Positions 31,294 to 41,129 of a stretch of 64,000 nucleotides of DNA are shown here, piece by piece (positions within the stretch are counted from its first letter, which is position 1; each line of letters begins with the position of its first letter). The notes under the pieces were generated by a model. The model was not told where the DNA came from, did no database searches, and saw only the letters and a program-made list of their open reading frames with translations. The translations under genes and the position numbers were made by a program. Source of the DNA: Porticoccus sp038143955 (GTDB taxonomy: Bacteria; Pseudomonadota; Gammaproteobacteria; Pseudomonadales; Porticoccaceae); NCBI GenBank assembly GCA_038143955.1, contig JAYQMT010000005.1:186001-250000 (forward strand). Reading direction: 5' to 3'.

Positions 31294-31803
31294 ATGAAGT
31301 ATTTATATATAAATAATATTTCCACTGAAGATGAAATGATTACATTTGGCAACTTAATTGGCCGTATTTTGTTCGATTTTCTTCCAAAAAAAGCCAAAAA
31401 GGCCACCTTACTTTTTTTTGAAGGAAATCTTGGAGTTGGAAAAACAACAATTTGCAAAGGAATATTAAATTCTTCTGGTTATGATGGTATCGTGAAGAGT
31501 CCAACTTATAATTTGGTGGAGACTTATGAGCTAGCATCATCGAGATATCCCCATTTTGATTTATATAGACTGGGGTCTCCTGAAGAGTTAGATTATATTG
31601 GCATAAGAGATTACTTTCAGTCTGGAGATATTTGTTTAGTTGAATGGCCAGACCGAGGTAAGGGGTTTCTGCCTTTACCAGATTTATGTTTTAAAATATC
31701 GGTTAAGAGAAGCGGTCGAGAGCTTAATATTGAATCTAAAACTCAGCTAGGAGAATTGTTTTTGAATCATTTATCTATAGCTAAGGAAAATCAACTTGGC
31801 TGA
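31294..31803 (+). CDS. tsaE: tRNA threonylcarbamoyladenosine ATPase TsaE
   Basis: 169 aa. Walker A GNLGVGKTT, SPTYNLVETY (switch I Thr/Ser) and HFDLYRL are family signatures. It drives the TsaBD complex in t6A37 formation. Its 3' end reads into the amidase gene as in the yjeE-amiB pair of E. coli. Confidence 0.95.
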   Translation: MKYLYINNISTEDEMITFGNLIGRILFDFLPKKAKKATLLFFEGNLGVGKTTICKGILNSSGYDGIVKSPTYNLVETYELASSRYPHFDLYRLGSPEELDYIGIRDYFQSGDICLVEWPDRGKGFLPLPDLCFKISVKRSGRELNIESKTQLGELFLNHLSIAKENQLG

Positions 31804-31831
31804 TAAACATTACTACAGTTTTCATATACTA

Positions 31832-33132
31832 ATGACCATAGCCTCTTTATTTTTTTCTTGAGTCTATCTTTGCATCAACTGTGACTGATATGAGAGTTTG
31901 GAATGCCCCAGATCATACACGATTAGTACTCGATTTAAGTGATCCAGTAAAATATAAGATAAATTCATTACAAAACCCAGATCGATTAATAATAGATATT
32001 GAAGATACCTCAATAAAAAAAAGTGTATTAAAGTTTGATATTTCTGCAACTCCTATAATCTCTATTAATAGTAATAAAAAAGAAAAAAATCACCTCAGAA
32101 TTACACTTAATTTAAAAAAAACCCCTGAAGCCTAAGCATTTTAAGCTTGGAGTGAATAAAAAATATAATAATAGATTGGTAATAGATCTTTATGATATAA
32201 AAAAAATTGACGGCAAAGAGACCTCTTTTGTTATCCCTAATGATGGGTTAAGAGATATTATTGTAGCAATAGATCCTGGACATGGCGGAGAGGATCCGGG
32301 TGCGATTGGCCCAAAAAGACTTATGGAGAAGCATGTAGTCTTAGCTATAAGTCAAGAATTAAAAAAACTATTAGACCAAAAGTCTGGTTTTAGCGCAGTT
32401 TTAATTCGATCAAGTGACTATTATGTTCCTTTACGTAAGCGTATAAAAATTGCCCATAAAAAACGTGCAGACATATTTATCTCTATCCACGCCGATGCCT
32501 TTAAAAAACCGAGCGCAAAAGGCGCCTCTGTATTTATTTTGTCTCGAAGTGGAGCCACCAGCGAAACTGCCCGCTATTTGGCAAAAAGAGAAAATAGTAC
32601 TGATTTAATTGGTGGTTCTGGAAGTGTCAGCCTTGATGATAAAGACCCTGTTCTAGCTAGCGTGCTTTTAGATTTATCTATGACTGCTACTCTAAATAGT
32701 AGCCTAGATCTTGGAAAATCTGTCCTCAAGTCTATAGGCAATATAGCAAGGTTGCATAAAAATTATGTGGAAGAGGCTGGTTTTGTAGTTCTAAAGTCCC
32801 CGGATATACCATCTATTCTGATAGAAACAGGATTTATATCAAATCCTTCCGAGGCTAAAAAATTGGCTAATAAAACCTACCAAAAAAAATTAGCATATTC
32901 GATTTTTAAAGGAATAACTCAATATTTTTCGGGCAACTATCCTATCGGCACTCTATTGGCCTCTGAGGAGCCTGATATTGAGAGACCTCTGTATTACTTT
33001 GTTTCTCCAGGTGATACAGTATATAAAATCTCTAAAAAATACAAAATATCGATTAAAAAATTAATAAAATTAAATAATTTAAAGGGAGATAAAATTTACT
33101 CGGGACAGAAGCTTATAATTACCGATAAATGA
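31832..33132 (+). CDS. N-acetylmuramoyl-L-alanine amidase with AMIN and LysM domains (two frameshifts)
   Basis: AmiB/AmiC-type septal amidase, about 432 aa after repair. Short signal peptide, AMIN domain (WNAPDHTRLVLDLS), Amidase_3 with the zinc ligands in IDPGHGGEDPGA, ISIHADAF and ILIETGFISN, and one C-terminal LysM (YFVSPGDTVYKISKKY). Breaks near 31852 (T-run 7, needs 6) and 32122 (A-run 8, needs 7) both need a base removed. A TTG at 31797 could be an earlier start. In E. coli and Pseudomonas mutL follows; here it does not. Confidence 0.9.
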
Positions 33133-33183
33133 AAATATATTTTAACCTACACGATTAGATATTTGGTACAACAATCTCAGTGA

Positions 33184-33411
33184 TTAAAATTGGACACCCG
33201 CACTTTTTTTAGGAGTATGTTTTTTCGTTACCTGCCAAAATGTCTCATTCCAAAAAGCATGCGCTTTAGTTGTCCTTATGCTATAGCCATGGTAACCCAC
33301 GAATAAAATTCCGTCGTCTTCGATTTTATATATTAGTGCTTCCATTCCTGGATCTTCTTCGTAACCCTTAAGAATTATAAAGTCGCCTACAGATACTTCT
33401 GGTCGTTCCAT
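33184..33411 (-). CDS. Hypothetical protein
   Basis: 75-aa protein I do not recognise. It has a beta-rich core (VGDFIILKGYEEDP, LIYKIEDDGILFVGYHGY) and a basic tail, with no signal peptide. AGGAT lies 7-8 bp before the ATG, which supports it as a gene. It sits alone between the convergent amidase and cysE. It could be a small SH3-like or regulatory protein; this is a guess. Confidence 0.6.
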   Translation of the reverse strand: MERPEVSVGDFIILKGYEEDPGMEALIYKIEDDGILFVGYHGYSIRTTKAHAFWNETFWQVTKKHTPKKSAGVQF

Positions 33412-33553
33412 GATAGATCCTATTTATTGAAAGCTAAGTATTTTATAGCTCCGAGCAATTTATGTGAACAAAAAAATAATATTTCCTTACTTGGTGTTTG
33501 TTACAAGATTTGAGAATATATCAAAATAATTTTTATATTTTTGAAAGTAATTA

Positions 33554-34345
33554 TTATCCAGATAATCCATGATCCATTATTTCTGCAGGGGAACCTATAT
33601 TTGTTGTACCTACAATCTCAGCTGGCACACCAGAGGCAACTGAATGTGGAGGCACATCTTTTAGAACTACGCTAGCTGCAATAATTTTTGAGCCTTCTCC
33701 AATTTCAATATTACCTAGTATTGTCGCACCCGGACCTATTAACACCCCACTGCGAACTTTTGGATGACGGTCCCCGCTTTCTTTTCCTGTTCCTCCTAAA
33801 GTTACCCCCTGTAAAATAGACACACAATCTTCAACAACAGCAGTTTCTCCAACTACAAGGCCTGTTGAGTGATCAAGCATTATCCCCTGCCCAATTTTTG
33901 CAGCAGGATGAATATCTACATCAAATACAACAGATATTCTATTCTGCAACATTAGAGCTAAGGCTTTTCTATTTTTTGACCACAACAGATGAGTAGCTCT
34001 CCATGCCTGGAGCGCATGAAAACCTTTATAATAAAGAAAAGCAGATAAAAAAGTATTACATGCCGAATCACGATCAACTAATGCTTCTATATCTCTAAGT
34101 ATTGCTTTTTGAGTTTTAGTCTCAGAGCTGAATGCATTACCAAATATATCTTGCAAAACATACTCTGTTACAGATTCATGATGAAGCTTACTAGCTAATA
34201 AGAAACTTAAAGAAGAAAGTAATGATTGGTGAGCCAGTATAGTAACATCAATATATTTGATTAAAGCAGGCTCAGTCTTGCAAACTTGCTGAGCCTCTTC
34301 TTTAATTTGTTCCCACAGTAATTTTAAGGACGAAACTTGATTCAT
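33554..34345 (-). CDS. cysE: Serine O-acetyltransferase
   Basis: 263 aa, close to E. coli CysE (273). Helical N-terminal domain, then left-handed beta-helix hexapeptide repeats (DIHPAAKIGQGIMLDHSTG; catalytic His/Asp in this segment) and GKESGDRHPKV. Makes O-acetylserine for cysteine. The C-terminal tail ends in Gly-Leu-Ser-Gly rather than the Ile that binds cysteine synthase, so a CysK complex is uncertain. Divergent from bioB. Confidence 0.95.
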   Translation of the reverse strand: MNQVSSLKLLWEQIKEEAQQVCKTEPALIKYIDVTILAHQSLLSSLSFLLASKLHHESVTEYVLQDIFGNAFSSETKTQKAILRDIEALVDRDSACNTFLSAFLYYKGFHALQAWRATHLLWSKNRKALALMLQNRISVVFDVDIHPAAKIGQGIMLDHSTGLVVGETAVVEDCVSILQGVTLGGTGKESGDRHPKVRSGVLIGPGATILGNIEIGEGSKIIAASVVLKDVPPHSVASGVPAEIVGTTNIGSPAEIMDHGLSG

Positions 34346-34468
34346 CGTGGTGCCACTCTATTAAGAATATAATATTCGCTCATTATCATAGCCTACGTAA
34401 TTTTTTTCCAGCTATGATATCTTTAATAGACAAATTAATCTTAATTAGTCAACTGAAATTATATTTTT

Positions 34469-34498
34469 GGTTGACAGCTAACCTAACTCGCATATCAT
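34469..34498 (+). promoter_or_regulatory. bioB promoter with inverted repeat
   Basis: TTGACA at 34471-34476, a 16-bp spacer, and TATCAT at 34493-34498. An inverted repeat GGTT-N7-AACC (34469-34483) covers the -35 box, a position that would suit a repressor of biotin synthesis. It does not clearly match the long BirA operator, so the regulator is unknown. Confidence 0.55.
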
Positions 34499-34522
34499 GG
34501 AGGTATTCATTAGAGGTGTCAT

Positions 34523-35581
34523 ATGTTACCTAATTATATGGAATCCATTCGGCATGATTGGACAAAACAGCAAGTGGAGGATCTGTTTGAGCAACCTTTC
34601 AATGATTTGATGTTTCAGGCTCAATCAGTTCACCGTAAAAAATTTAACCCCAATGAAGTTCAATTAAGCACTTTGCTCTCTGTCAAAACAGGCGCCTGTC
34701 CTGAGGATTGCAAATACTGCCCTCAAAGTGCGCGTTATGACACTGGACTTGAAGTAGAGAAGCTATTGGCTGTTGAAAAAGTAATAGAGGAAGCAAAATT
34801 AGCAAAAGATGCTGGGGCTACTCGTTTTTGTATGGGCGCTGCGTGGCGATCACCTAAAGATAAAGATTTACCATATGTTACAAAGATGGTGCAGGGAGTA
34901 AAAAGCTTAGGCCTAGAAACTTGCATGACTCTCGGTATGCTAGAGGAAAATCAAGCCCAAGCATTAGCAGATGCTGGTTTAGATTATTATAATCATAATC
35001 TTGATACATCCCCTGAATACTATGGTGAAGTTATTACTACTAGAACATATTCTGACCGCATAAATACTCTAGGTAATGTTAGAAAATCTGGTATGAAAGT
35101 CTGTGCTGGTGGTATTGTGGGTATGGGTGAGAGCAAAGCAGACAGAGCCGGATTGCTCATGCAGTTAGCAAACCTCCCACAGCATCCGGAGTCAGTTCCT
35201 ATAAACATGCTTGTAAAAGTTGATGGCACTCCATTTGAGAATGCAAAAGATCTCGATCCATTTGAATTTATTCGAACTATTGCAGTAGCTCGCATTATGA
35301 TGCCTGAGTCTCATGTAAGATTATCAGCTGGTAGAGAAAGTATGAACGATGAGCTGCAGGCGTTAGCTTTTTTAGCAGGAGCTAACTCGATATTTTATTG
35401 TGATTCACTTCTAACAACCGCAAATCCTAAAGCTAATCAAGATATGGCTTTACTTAATAGGTTGGACATTGTCCCTGAAAAAAATAAAATAAATATGGAT
35501 CCTTCAGATCAAGAAGAAACTCTTCATAAAAAAATATTATCAGCTAAAACTGACCATCTATTTTATAATGCTGTTAATTAG
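34523..35581 (+). CDS. bioB: Biotin synthase
   Basis: 352 aa radical-SAM enzyme that inserts sulfur into dethiobiotin. The SAM 4Fe-4S motif is in GACPEDCKYCPQ, the second-cluster ligands include the Cys of METCMTLG-like segment (LETCMTLGML) and RLSAGRESM supplies the conserved Arg. AGAGGTG precedes the ATG by a few bases. First gene of bioB-bioF-bioHC-bioD. Confidence 0.97.
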   Translation: MLPNYMESIRHDWTKQQVEDLFEQPFNDLMFQAQSVHRKKFNPNEVQLSTLLSVKTGACPEDCKYCPQSARYDTGLEVEKLLAVEKVIEEAKLAKDAGATRFCMGAAWRSPKDKDLPYVTKMVQGVKSLGLETCMTLGMLEENQAQALADAGLDYYNHNLDTSPEYYGEVITTRTYSDRINTLGNVRKSGMKVCAGGIVGMGESKADRAGLLMQLANLPQHPESVPINMLVKVDGTPFENAKDLDPFEFIRTIAVARIMMPESHVRLSAGRESMNDELQALAFLAGANSIFYCDSLLTTANPKANQDMALLNRLDIVPEKNKINMDPSDQEETLHKKILSAKTDHLFYNAVN

Positions 35582-35596
35582 GAAAATCGATTCATT

Positions 35597-36778
35597 ATGC
35601 ATTCAATGGATCAAAAACTTTCAATTAAACTTGCCAAAAGAAAAAAAGCTGGTCTTTATCGTTTTCGTTATCTATTGGAATCTCCACAGTCATCTAAAGT
35701 TATAGTTGATGGAAAAAGTTACCTAGCTTTTTGTAGTAATGACTATCTTGGTCTTTCGAATCATCCATCAGTTGTCGATAATTTTAAAGTGGGGCTAGAG
35801 ACTTTCGGAGTAGGTAGCGGAGCATCCCATTTAATTTATGGGCATTCAGCAGAACACCATGCATTAGAAGAGGAGCTAGCAGAATTCACGCAAAGACCAA
35901 GAACGCTATTATTTTCAACTGGCTATATGGCTAATCTTGGAACTATAAATGCACTTTGCGGAAAGGGTGATAATATTTTTGAAGATCGATTAAATCATGC
36001 CTCATTAATTGATGCTGGTCTATCGAGTTTGTCTAAATTCTCACGTTATAGTCATTCCGATACATCTGATCTGTCTAATAAAATGCAAAAGACATCTGGT
36101 AGTAAGCTGGTAGTTACAGACGGTGTATTTAGCATGGATGGCGATATAGCTGAATTACCCCAATTAGCTAAAGTTTGCCAAAAAAGACAAGGATGGCTCA
36201 TGGTAGATGATGCACATGGATTTGGAGTCATGGGAAAAAATGGCGGTGGTTTAGCAGAACATTTTAATTTAACTACTGAAGAAATACCTATCCTCATTGG
36301 CACCCTTGGTAAAGCATTTGGAACTTTCGGAGCTTTTGTTGCTGGCTCTGAGGAGCTTATCGAAACTTTAGTACAATTTGCTAGAACCTATATATATACT
36401 ACTGCTCTTCCACCAGCAGTAGCTTCAGCATCACGTGTCAGTTTAAAGATATTACAACAAGAGACTTGGCGTCGAGAAAAGCTTAAACATTTGATAAATT
36501 ATTTTCGAGAGGGAGCAAAATCCCTAGACATCAATTTGATTGAGTCTTTAACCCCTATACAACCAGTTCTTTTATATGACGATAACCTTGTAATGAAAGT
36601 TGCAAATCGCCTTAAAAATGATGGTTTTCTTGTCGGCGCAATTCGCCCACCAACTGTCCCTTTAAATACATCTAGATTGCGAATAACTATTTCCGCAAAA
36701 CACGAAGAAAATGATATTGATGCGCTTCTTGAGTCACTTAGCTGCATCATCAGGGATATAAGGATTATAACTAAATGA
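35597..36778 (+). CDS. bioF: 8-amino-7-oxononanoate synthase
   Basis: 393 aa, PLP enzyme that joins pimeloyl-ACP and alanine. The PLP lysine is in GTLGKAFGTFG, and VDDAHGFGV and SNDYLGLS are typical. It ends in an ATGA overlap with the bioHC start, giving translational coupling. Either of two Met codons (35597, 35609) can be the start. Confidence 0.96.
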   Translation: MHSMDQKLSIKLAKRKKAGLYRFRYLLESPQSSKVIVDGKSYLAFCSNDYLGLSNHPSVVDNFKVGLETFGVGSGASHLIYGHSAEHHALEEELAEFTQRPRTLLFSTGYMANLGTINALCGKGDNIFEDRLNHASLIDAGLSSLSKFSRYSHSDTSDLSNKMQKTSGSKLVVTDGVFSMDGDIAELPQLAKVCQKRQGWLMVDDAHGFGVMGKNGGGLAEHFNLTTEEIPILIGTLGKAFGTFGAFVAGSEELIETLVQFARTYIYTTALPPAVASASRVSLKILQQETWRREKLKHLINYFREGAKSLDINLIESLTPIQPVLLYDDNLVMKVANRLKNDGFLVGAIRPPTVPLNTSRLRITISAKHEENDIDALLESLSCIIRDIRIITK

Positions 36779-38427
36779 TTGTTAATGATGCATCTGTGAC
36801 TAATAAATTGGCAACATGCATTTATCCATGTACAGGTAAGCCTTTTCAGTTAGATCCATTAGTGCTCATTCATGGTTGGGGTTCTGATAGTAAAACTTGG
36901 AACTTAGTTTTACCTGAATTGAGAAAACATCTAAACATAATAACTATCGATCTACCCGGGTTTGGTTACAGTGAATTTTATAAAAAAGATATAAGCTCAA
37001 TGAAACAATCAATTTTGGTTAATCATTTTATTGATGCTATTTTGGAAGTAATACCTGCCAATTGCAGTTTAATGGGCTGGTCCCTAGGGGGTGCCATAGC
37101 AACTGCAATGATAGGCAAATATCCTTCTAGGTTTTCTAATTTAATAACAATTGCAACTAATCCATGTTTTGTCAAAAAAGATGATTGGGATTTTGGTATG
37201 CCAAGAAGCATATTTAACAAATTTTTAAAATTATTTCAGAATGATCCATCAGTTTGTTTGAAAAAATTCCACCATCTTCAGTGCTCTGGTGACTTGATAG
37301 AAAAAAAAATTGTATAAATTTTTACAACCTAGCGAAATAAAAAAAAAAATTTTTTTTTTACGAATTCGACTAAAAAAAATCATAGACATATTTATTGGTT
37401 AAGAGCTTTGAAACTACTCCAAGAAATTGACAACAGAAATGTCTTAAAATCTTTAGAGTCACCAGGTCTTCATTTTTTTGGTGAGAATGATCAATTAGTA
37501 AATCATCGAGTAGCCCATGAAATCATATTGTCTAATCCAGCTCATAAAATAAGAGTTTTCGAACAGAGATGTCATTTAATCCATATAAGCAACGCAAAGG
37601 AAATAGCCTCTTCCACAATAAAATTTATAAAAGAAAATCGATATTCTTTAAATAAAAAGAAAATAGCAAATTCTTTCAGTAATGCTGCAAGTACATATGA
37701 ATCAGTATCTAGATTACAGTCCCAAACTGGAAAAAAACTCCTTACTATGATGCCTAATCAAATAATACCAAATACTGTTATTGATCTAGGTTGTGGTACC
37801 GGTTGCTTCGTTCAATCTTTAAACAACAAAAACAGCTATTCAAAAATTATAGGGTTAGATTTAGCTGAGGGAATGCTGAAAATGGCAAAATCACAATATG
37901 ATTACGCTGGTGTTTGGCTATGCGGAGATGCAGAAAATATACCACTAGCTAATAACTCTGTAGATATTATATTTTCTAATCTAACCTTTCAGTGGTGCAG
38001 CCAGACAGAAAAACTAGCTAAAGAAATTGCTCGTATTTTAAAACCTGGCGGTAAGCTACTGTTCACTACACTCGGTGAGAACACGCTATATGAATTAAAA
38101 ACATCATGGATGAAAGTAGATAGCTATGTGCATGTTAATAAATTTTTAGATGCGGATATTTGGAAAATGGCTTTTGTTAACGAAGGCATTCAGTTCGAAA
38201 ATTTTCAAGTTTGTGATTATATCTTACAGTATGGTGATTTGAGTGATTTGATGTATGAGCTTAAGAAATTAGGGGCACATAATATAAATTCGGGGCAAAA
38301 AAAAACAATGACCAATAAAAAAAATATACGTAATCTTATTAATGCGTATGATCAATATAGAGATCCAAAGGGAAATTTACCTGTTACATGGCAAGTAATT
38401 TTTGGAATAGGTGTTCTCGGTGCGTAA
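36775..38427 (+). CDS. bioHC: Biotin synthesis bifunctional protein BioHC (esterase-methyltransferase fusion; frameshifts)
   Basis: BioH and BioC in one gene, about 550 aa. The first half is an alpha/beta hydrolase: HGWGSDSKTW, nucleophile GWSLGGAIA, and (after the break) GENDQLV with the catalytic Asp and RCHLIH with the His. The second half is a BioC methyltransferase: FSNAASTYESVS, SAM site VIDLGCGTGCFVQ, and FSNLTFQWCS. BioC methylates malonyl-ACP to start, and BioH removes the methyl from pimeloyl-ACP to finish, pimelate synthesis. Homopolymers between 37301 and 37360 (A9, A11, T10) break the frame at least twice inside the esterase lid; the net length stays divisible by 3. A fused BioHC is described in Saccharophagus. 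Confidence 0.9.
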
Positions 38428-39100
38428 ATCATACTTTATTACAGGAACTAGTACAGGTGTTGGAAAGACACGTATTGCCACAGGTATTCTTGCTGGAGTA
38501 TCAAGATTAGGTTTTTCTACTGCAGGTTTTAAGCCAGTTGCTGCTGGATGTGAACAGACAACAGATGGTTTACAGAACGGTGATGCTCAGAAGCTATTAT
38601 CTCAAACATCTCTGTCATTAAGTTACGAGCAAATTAACCCTATAGCACTTGAGCCTGCTATCGCCCCTCATATAGCAGCTGAAGAGATAGGTCAGCGCTT
38701 GAGCGCTGCTCGGTTAGCTGGGTTTTATCGAGGACTCATGACAAATAGTCCAAATTTTTCTGTAGTGGAGGGGGCTGGAGGTTGGAGAGTTCCAATTAAT
38801 AATCAAGAAAATTTCTCCGATTTCGCAAAATTAATTAAATTACCTGTAATACTTGTTGTCGGTATGGATCTTGGTTGTATCAATCACGCTATACTAACTG
38901 CCGAAGCTATTCGTAAAGACAATCTAGTATTGGCAGGTTGGGTTGCTAATCAGATTGTGCCTGTGATGAATCGCTATAAAGAAAATGTATCAACATTACA
39001 ACACTGGATTTCATCACCAATGATTGGAGAGTTGGCTCATAATCCAAATGCCACTCCTCATGAGACAGCTGATCAGCTAAATATTAAATCTTTGTTATAA
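38420..39100 (+). CDS. bioD: Dethiobiotin synthetase
   Basis: About 226 aa. P-loop GTSTGVGKT, substrate Lys in GFKPVAAGCE and VEGAGGWRVPIN. Makes dethiobiotin from 7,8-diaminononanoate, CO2 and ATP. The GTG at 38420 overlaps the end of bioHC by 8 bp and gives the usual N-terminus; an upstream GTG at 38411 is possible. bioA is not in this window. Confidence 0.95.
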   Translation: MRKSYFITGTSTGVGKTRIATGILAGVSRLGFSTAGFKPVAAGCEQTTDGLQNGDAQKLLSQTSLSLSYEQINPIALEPAIAPHIAAEEIGQRLSAARLAGFYRGLMTNSPNFSVVEGAGGWRVPINNQENFSDFAKLIKLPVILVVGMDLGCINHAILTAEAIRKDNLVLAGWVANQIVPVMNRYKENVSTLQHWISSPMIGELAHNPNATPHETADQLNIKSLL

Positions 39101-39146
39101 TGTTTAACAGAAAATTATTCATTACTTAAACACGTTGGTGAGTTTT

Positions 39147-39335
39147 ATGGGCATGAGAAGTAAAGAAGAATATAACGAAGAAGATTTAGCTAGGATTAAT
39201 GAGACAATCAATTCTGGAATCCATTCTATTGAACGAAAACCTTTTAGGTTTAGATTATTGTTCTGGTGGTGGGTTGTGGTGGGTGTATTAGGTGGCATTA
39301 GCTGGATATCAGCCAAGCTGGTGGGGGTTGTTTAA
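39147..39335 (+). CDS. DUF3094 family small membrane protein
   Basis: 62 aa. Charged N-terminus containing EEDLARINETINSGIHSIERKPFR, read in short pieces, then one membrane helix (about 36-58). It matches the DUF3094 family found behind bioD in Pseudomonas. Function unknown. I chose the ATG at 39147 with GGTG just upstream. Confidence 0.78.
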   Translation: MGMRSKEEYNEEDLARINETINSGIHSIERKPFRFRLLFWWWVVVGVLGGISWISAKLVGVV

Positions 39336-39352
39336 ATTTTAATCATGGATGT

Positions 39353-39386
39353 CCATATTGCAGAATTAAAAAAATCTGCAATATGG
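39353..39386 (+). terminator. Terminator-like hairpin after the biotin operon
   Basis: Stem of 11-12 bp (CCATATTGCAG with CTGCAATATGG) around a 12-nt A-rich loop, followed by GTTTTCG. It lies between convergent genes. The T-tract is short, so termination may be partial or Rho-assisted. Confidence 0.6.
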
Positions 39387-39430
39387 GTTTTCGCCTTGAA
39401 ATATGTTTTGGGTTACTCATATTTTGAATT

Positions 39431-40444
39431 TCAGATTTCTTTTACACGCACCATAAGCTTCCCAGTATTTTCTCCAGTATATAACTTTTTTACACTCTCA
39501 AGAGCAGTCTCTAAGCCTTCTGATACATCAAGACGAACTTTAATTTTTCCCTCAGACATCCATTTGAGGATAGATTCATTGGCTTCAGGAAAACGCTCCA
39601 GATAATCTAGGATAATAAAACCTTGAATTTTAAGCCTATGCATTAATACCAAGCTATAATTATAGGGTCCCGGTACTAGTTCTGAGGCGTTATATTGAGA
39701 TATAAGGCCACATGTAGGAATCCTTCCATGTAAATTCATTAATTTTAGGCATTCGTCAAGAATAGTGCCGCCAACATTATCAAAATATACATCAATACCA
39801 TTTGGACAGCTCTTAGAGAGCGCATCAGGCAAATTTGCAGTTTTATAGTTGATAGCCTCATCAAAACCTAGCTCTTCTTTAATCCATCGACATTTTTCAT
39901 CAGACCCAGTTAATCCAACTACATGACAGCCTTTGATCTTTGCTATCTGACCAGCAACTGATCCAACAGCTCCGGCTGCAGTGGACACCACTACAGTTTC
40001 TCCAGCCTTAGGTACTCCTATATCTAATAAACAAAAATATGCTGAGGGTCCAACAAGCGCTAGAGTTGCAAATGCATCCATTACAGATACATTGTCGACT
40101 CCACCCAATAAACTTATAGATTCGGGTGAACCAATTTGATAGTCAGACCATGTTCCAATTCCACTTACAATATCACCTTTTTTAAAAGCAGGAGTCTTGC
40201 TTTCAAGGATCGTACCGCATACCACACCTCGCATTGGATCGCGCAGTTCAACAGGCGGCATATATTGCTTCTCATCACTCATCCAAATTCTATTTGTGGG
40301 GTCTAAGGACAAGTAGTTAAGTTGAAAAAGGCATTCCCCATCTTTTGGATGAGGTATATTTTCTTTCTCGAGGCTTAATGTGTTATTTGTGATGTTTCCA
40401 GTAGGCCTCTCTTGAAGTCGCCAGACACGATTATTTTTACTCAT
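39431..40444 (-). CDS. NADP-dependent oxidoreductase, CurA/prostaglandin reductase-like
   Basis: 337 aa zinc-free medium-chain reductase. N-terminal RVWRLQERPTG, LSLDPTNRIWM and the NADP Rossmann motif STAAGAVGSVAGQIAK, with YFDNVGG, are typical of the CurA/LTB4-dehydrogenase group, which reduces alkenal or enone double bonds. The natural substrate here cannot be told. It follows a DUF3237 gene by 120 bp. Confidence 0.9.
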   Translation of the reverse strand: MSKNNRVWRLQERPTGNITNNTLSLEKENIPHPKDGECLFQLNYLSLDPTNRIWMSDEKQYMPPVELRDPMRGVVCGTILESKTPAFKKGDIVSGIGTWSDYQIGSPESISLLGGVDNVSVMDAFATLALVGPSAYFCLLDIGVPKAGETVVVSTAAGAVGSVAGQIAKIKGCHVVGLTGSDEKCRWIKEELGFDEAINYKTANLPDALSKSCPNGIDVYFDNVGGTILDECLKLMNLHGRIPTCGLISQYNASELVPGPYNYSLVLMHRLKIQGFIILDYLERFPEANESILKWMSEGKIKVRLDVSEGLETALESVKKLYTGENTGKLMVRVKEI

Positions 40445-40564
40445 AGTTAACCCCTAAAATTTTTTGTTGGTTCAGCTGAAATTTTGTTTAAACAATCACA
40501 ACGCATACTAAAAATATTATAAATGATAAACACTCTAATTTTTAGAAAATAATAACTCCTTAAA

Positions 40565-41056
40565 CTATTTGACAACAAAAACATCGTACTTAACAAAACC
40601 TTTATCACCAAATTGGATTTCCACCATCTTGTTGATAGTTTGGAACTCATTAAGCCAATTGTATTTTTCAGATGAAGTTTGAAAAGTAGGAGCCGCTAAA
40701 AAATAAGGTATATCTTTATTTGTTAATCTTTCTCCATTTGTTAATCGCTCAAGGCTTTCAGGGGTATTTTTTATTACCCCATTGTATGTCAGGTATATAT
40801 AAGCATCATCATCAGTTTTTATTAGTCCTCTTACATCTAGACGAAAATTCCCAGAAGGCATGATACGCAGCCAGTCAGCGCCAGGAGCAATAAATTTACC
40901 ATTAATTTTTGGGCCAGTAACCCAACCCCCTTCGCGCACGTTAACTATCATCATACCCTCATCAATTGCCAATGGCGGATCCAGTGGGGCTTCATAGCTC
41001 ATTATATATTCGGTAGTGATTTTAGTGCTCTGTATAGTTGAGTTTTCTTTTTTCAT
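40565..41056 (-). CDS. DUF3237 domain protein
   Basis: 163 aa. The DUF3237 fold is supported by GGWVTGPKINGKFIAPGADWL and LDVRGLIKTDDDAYIYLTYNGV (quoted in part from conserved blocks) and YFLAAPTFQT. The family forms small beta-barrels of unknown function, often next to catabolic or CoA enzymes. It may be linked to the downstream reductase. No signal peptide. Confidence 0.82.
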   Translation of the reverse strand: MKKENSTIQSTKITTEYIMSYEAPLDPPLAIDEGMMIVNVREGGWVTGPKINGKFIAPGADWLRIMPSGNFRLDVRGLIKTDDDAYIYLTYNGVIKNTPESLERLTNGERLTNKDIPYFLAAPTFQTSSEKYNWLNEFQTINKMVEIQFGDKGFVKYDVFVVK

Positions 41057-41129
41057 AAAAAATCCTTATGTGGGAATTAAATATTTCAATTATATAGTGA
41101 ACTCTATATTTTTATGTAGCGAAAGCTTG

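Noticed and set aside
37321..37380. A10/T10 runs as a terminator between bioH and bioC
   Set aside because: The runs lie inside the esterase domain, since conserved BioH sequence (GENDQLV, RCHLIH) continues after them in the BioC frame.
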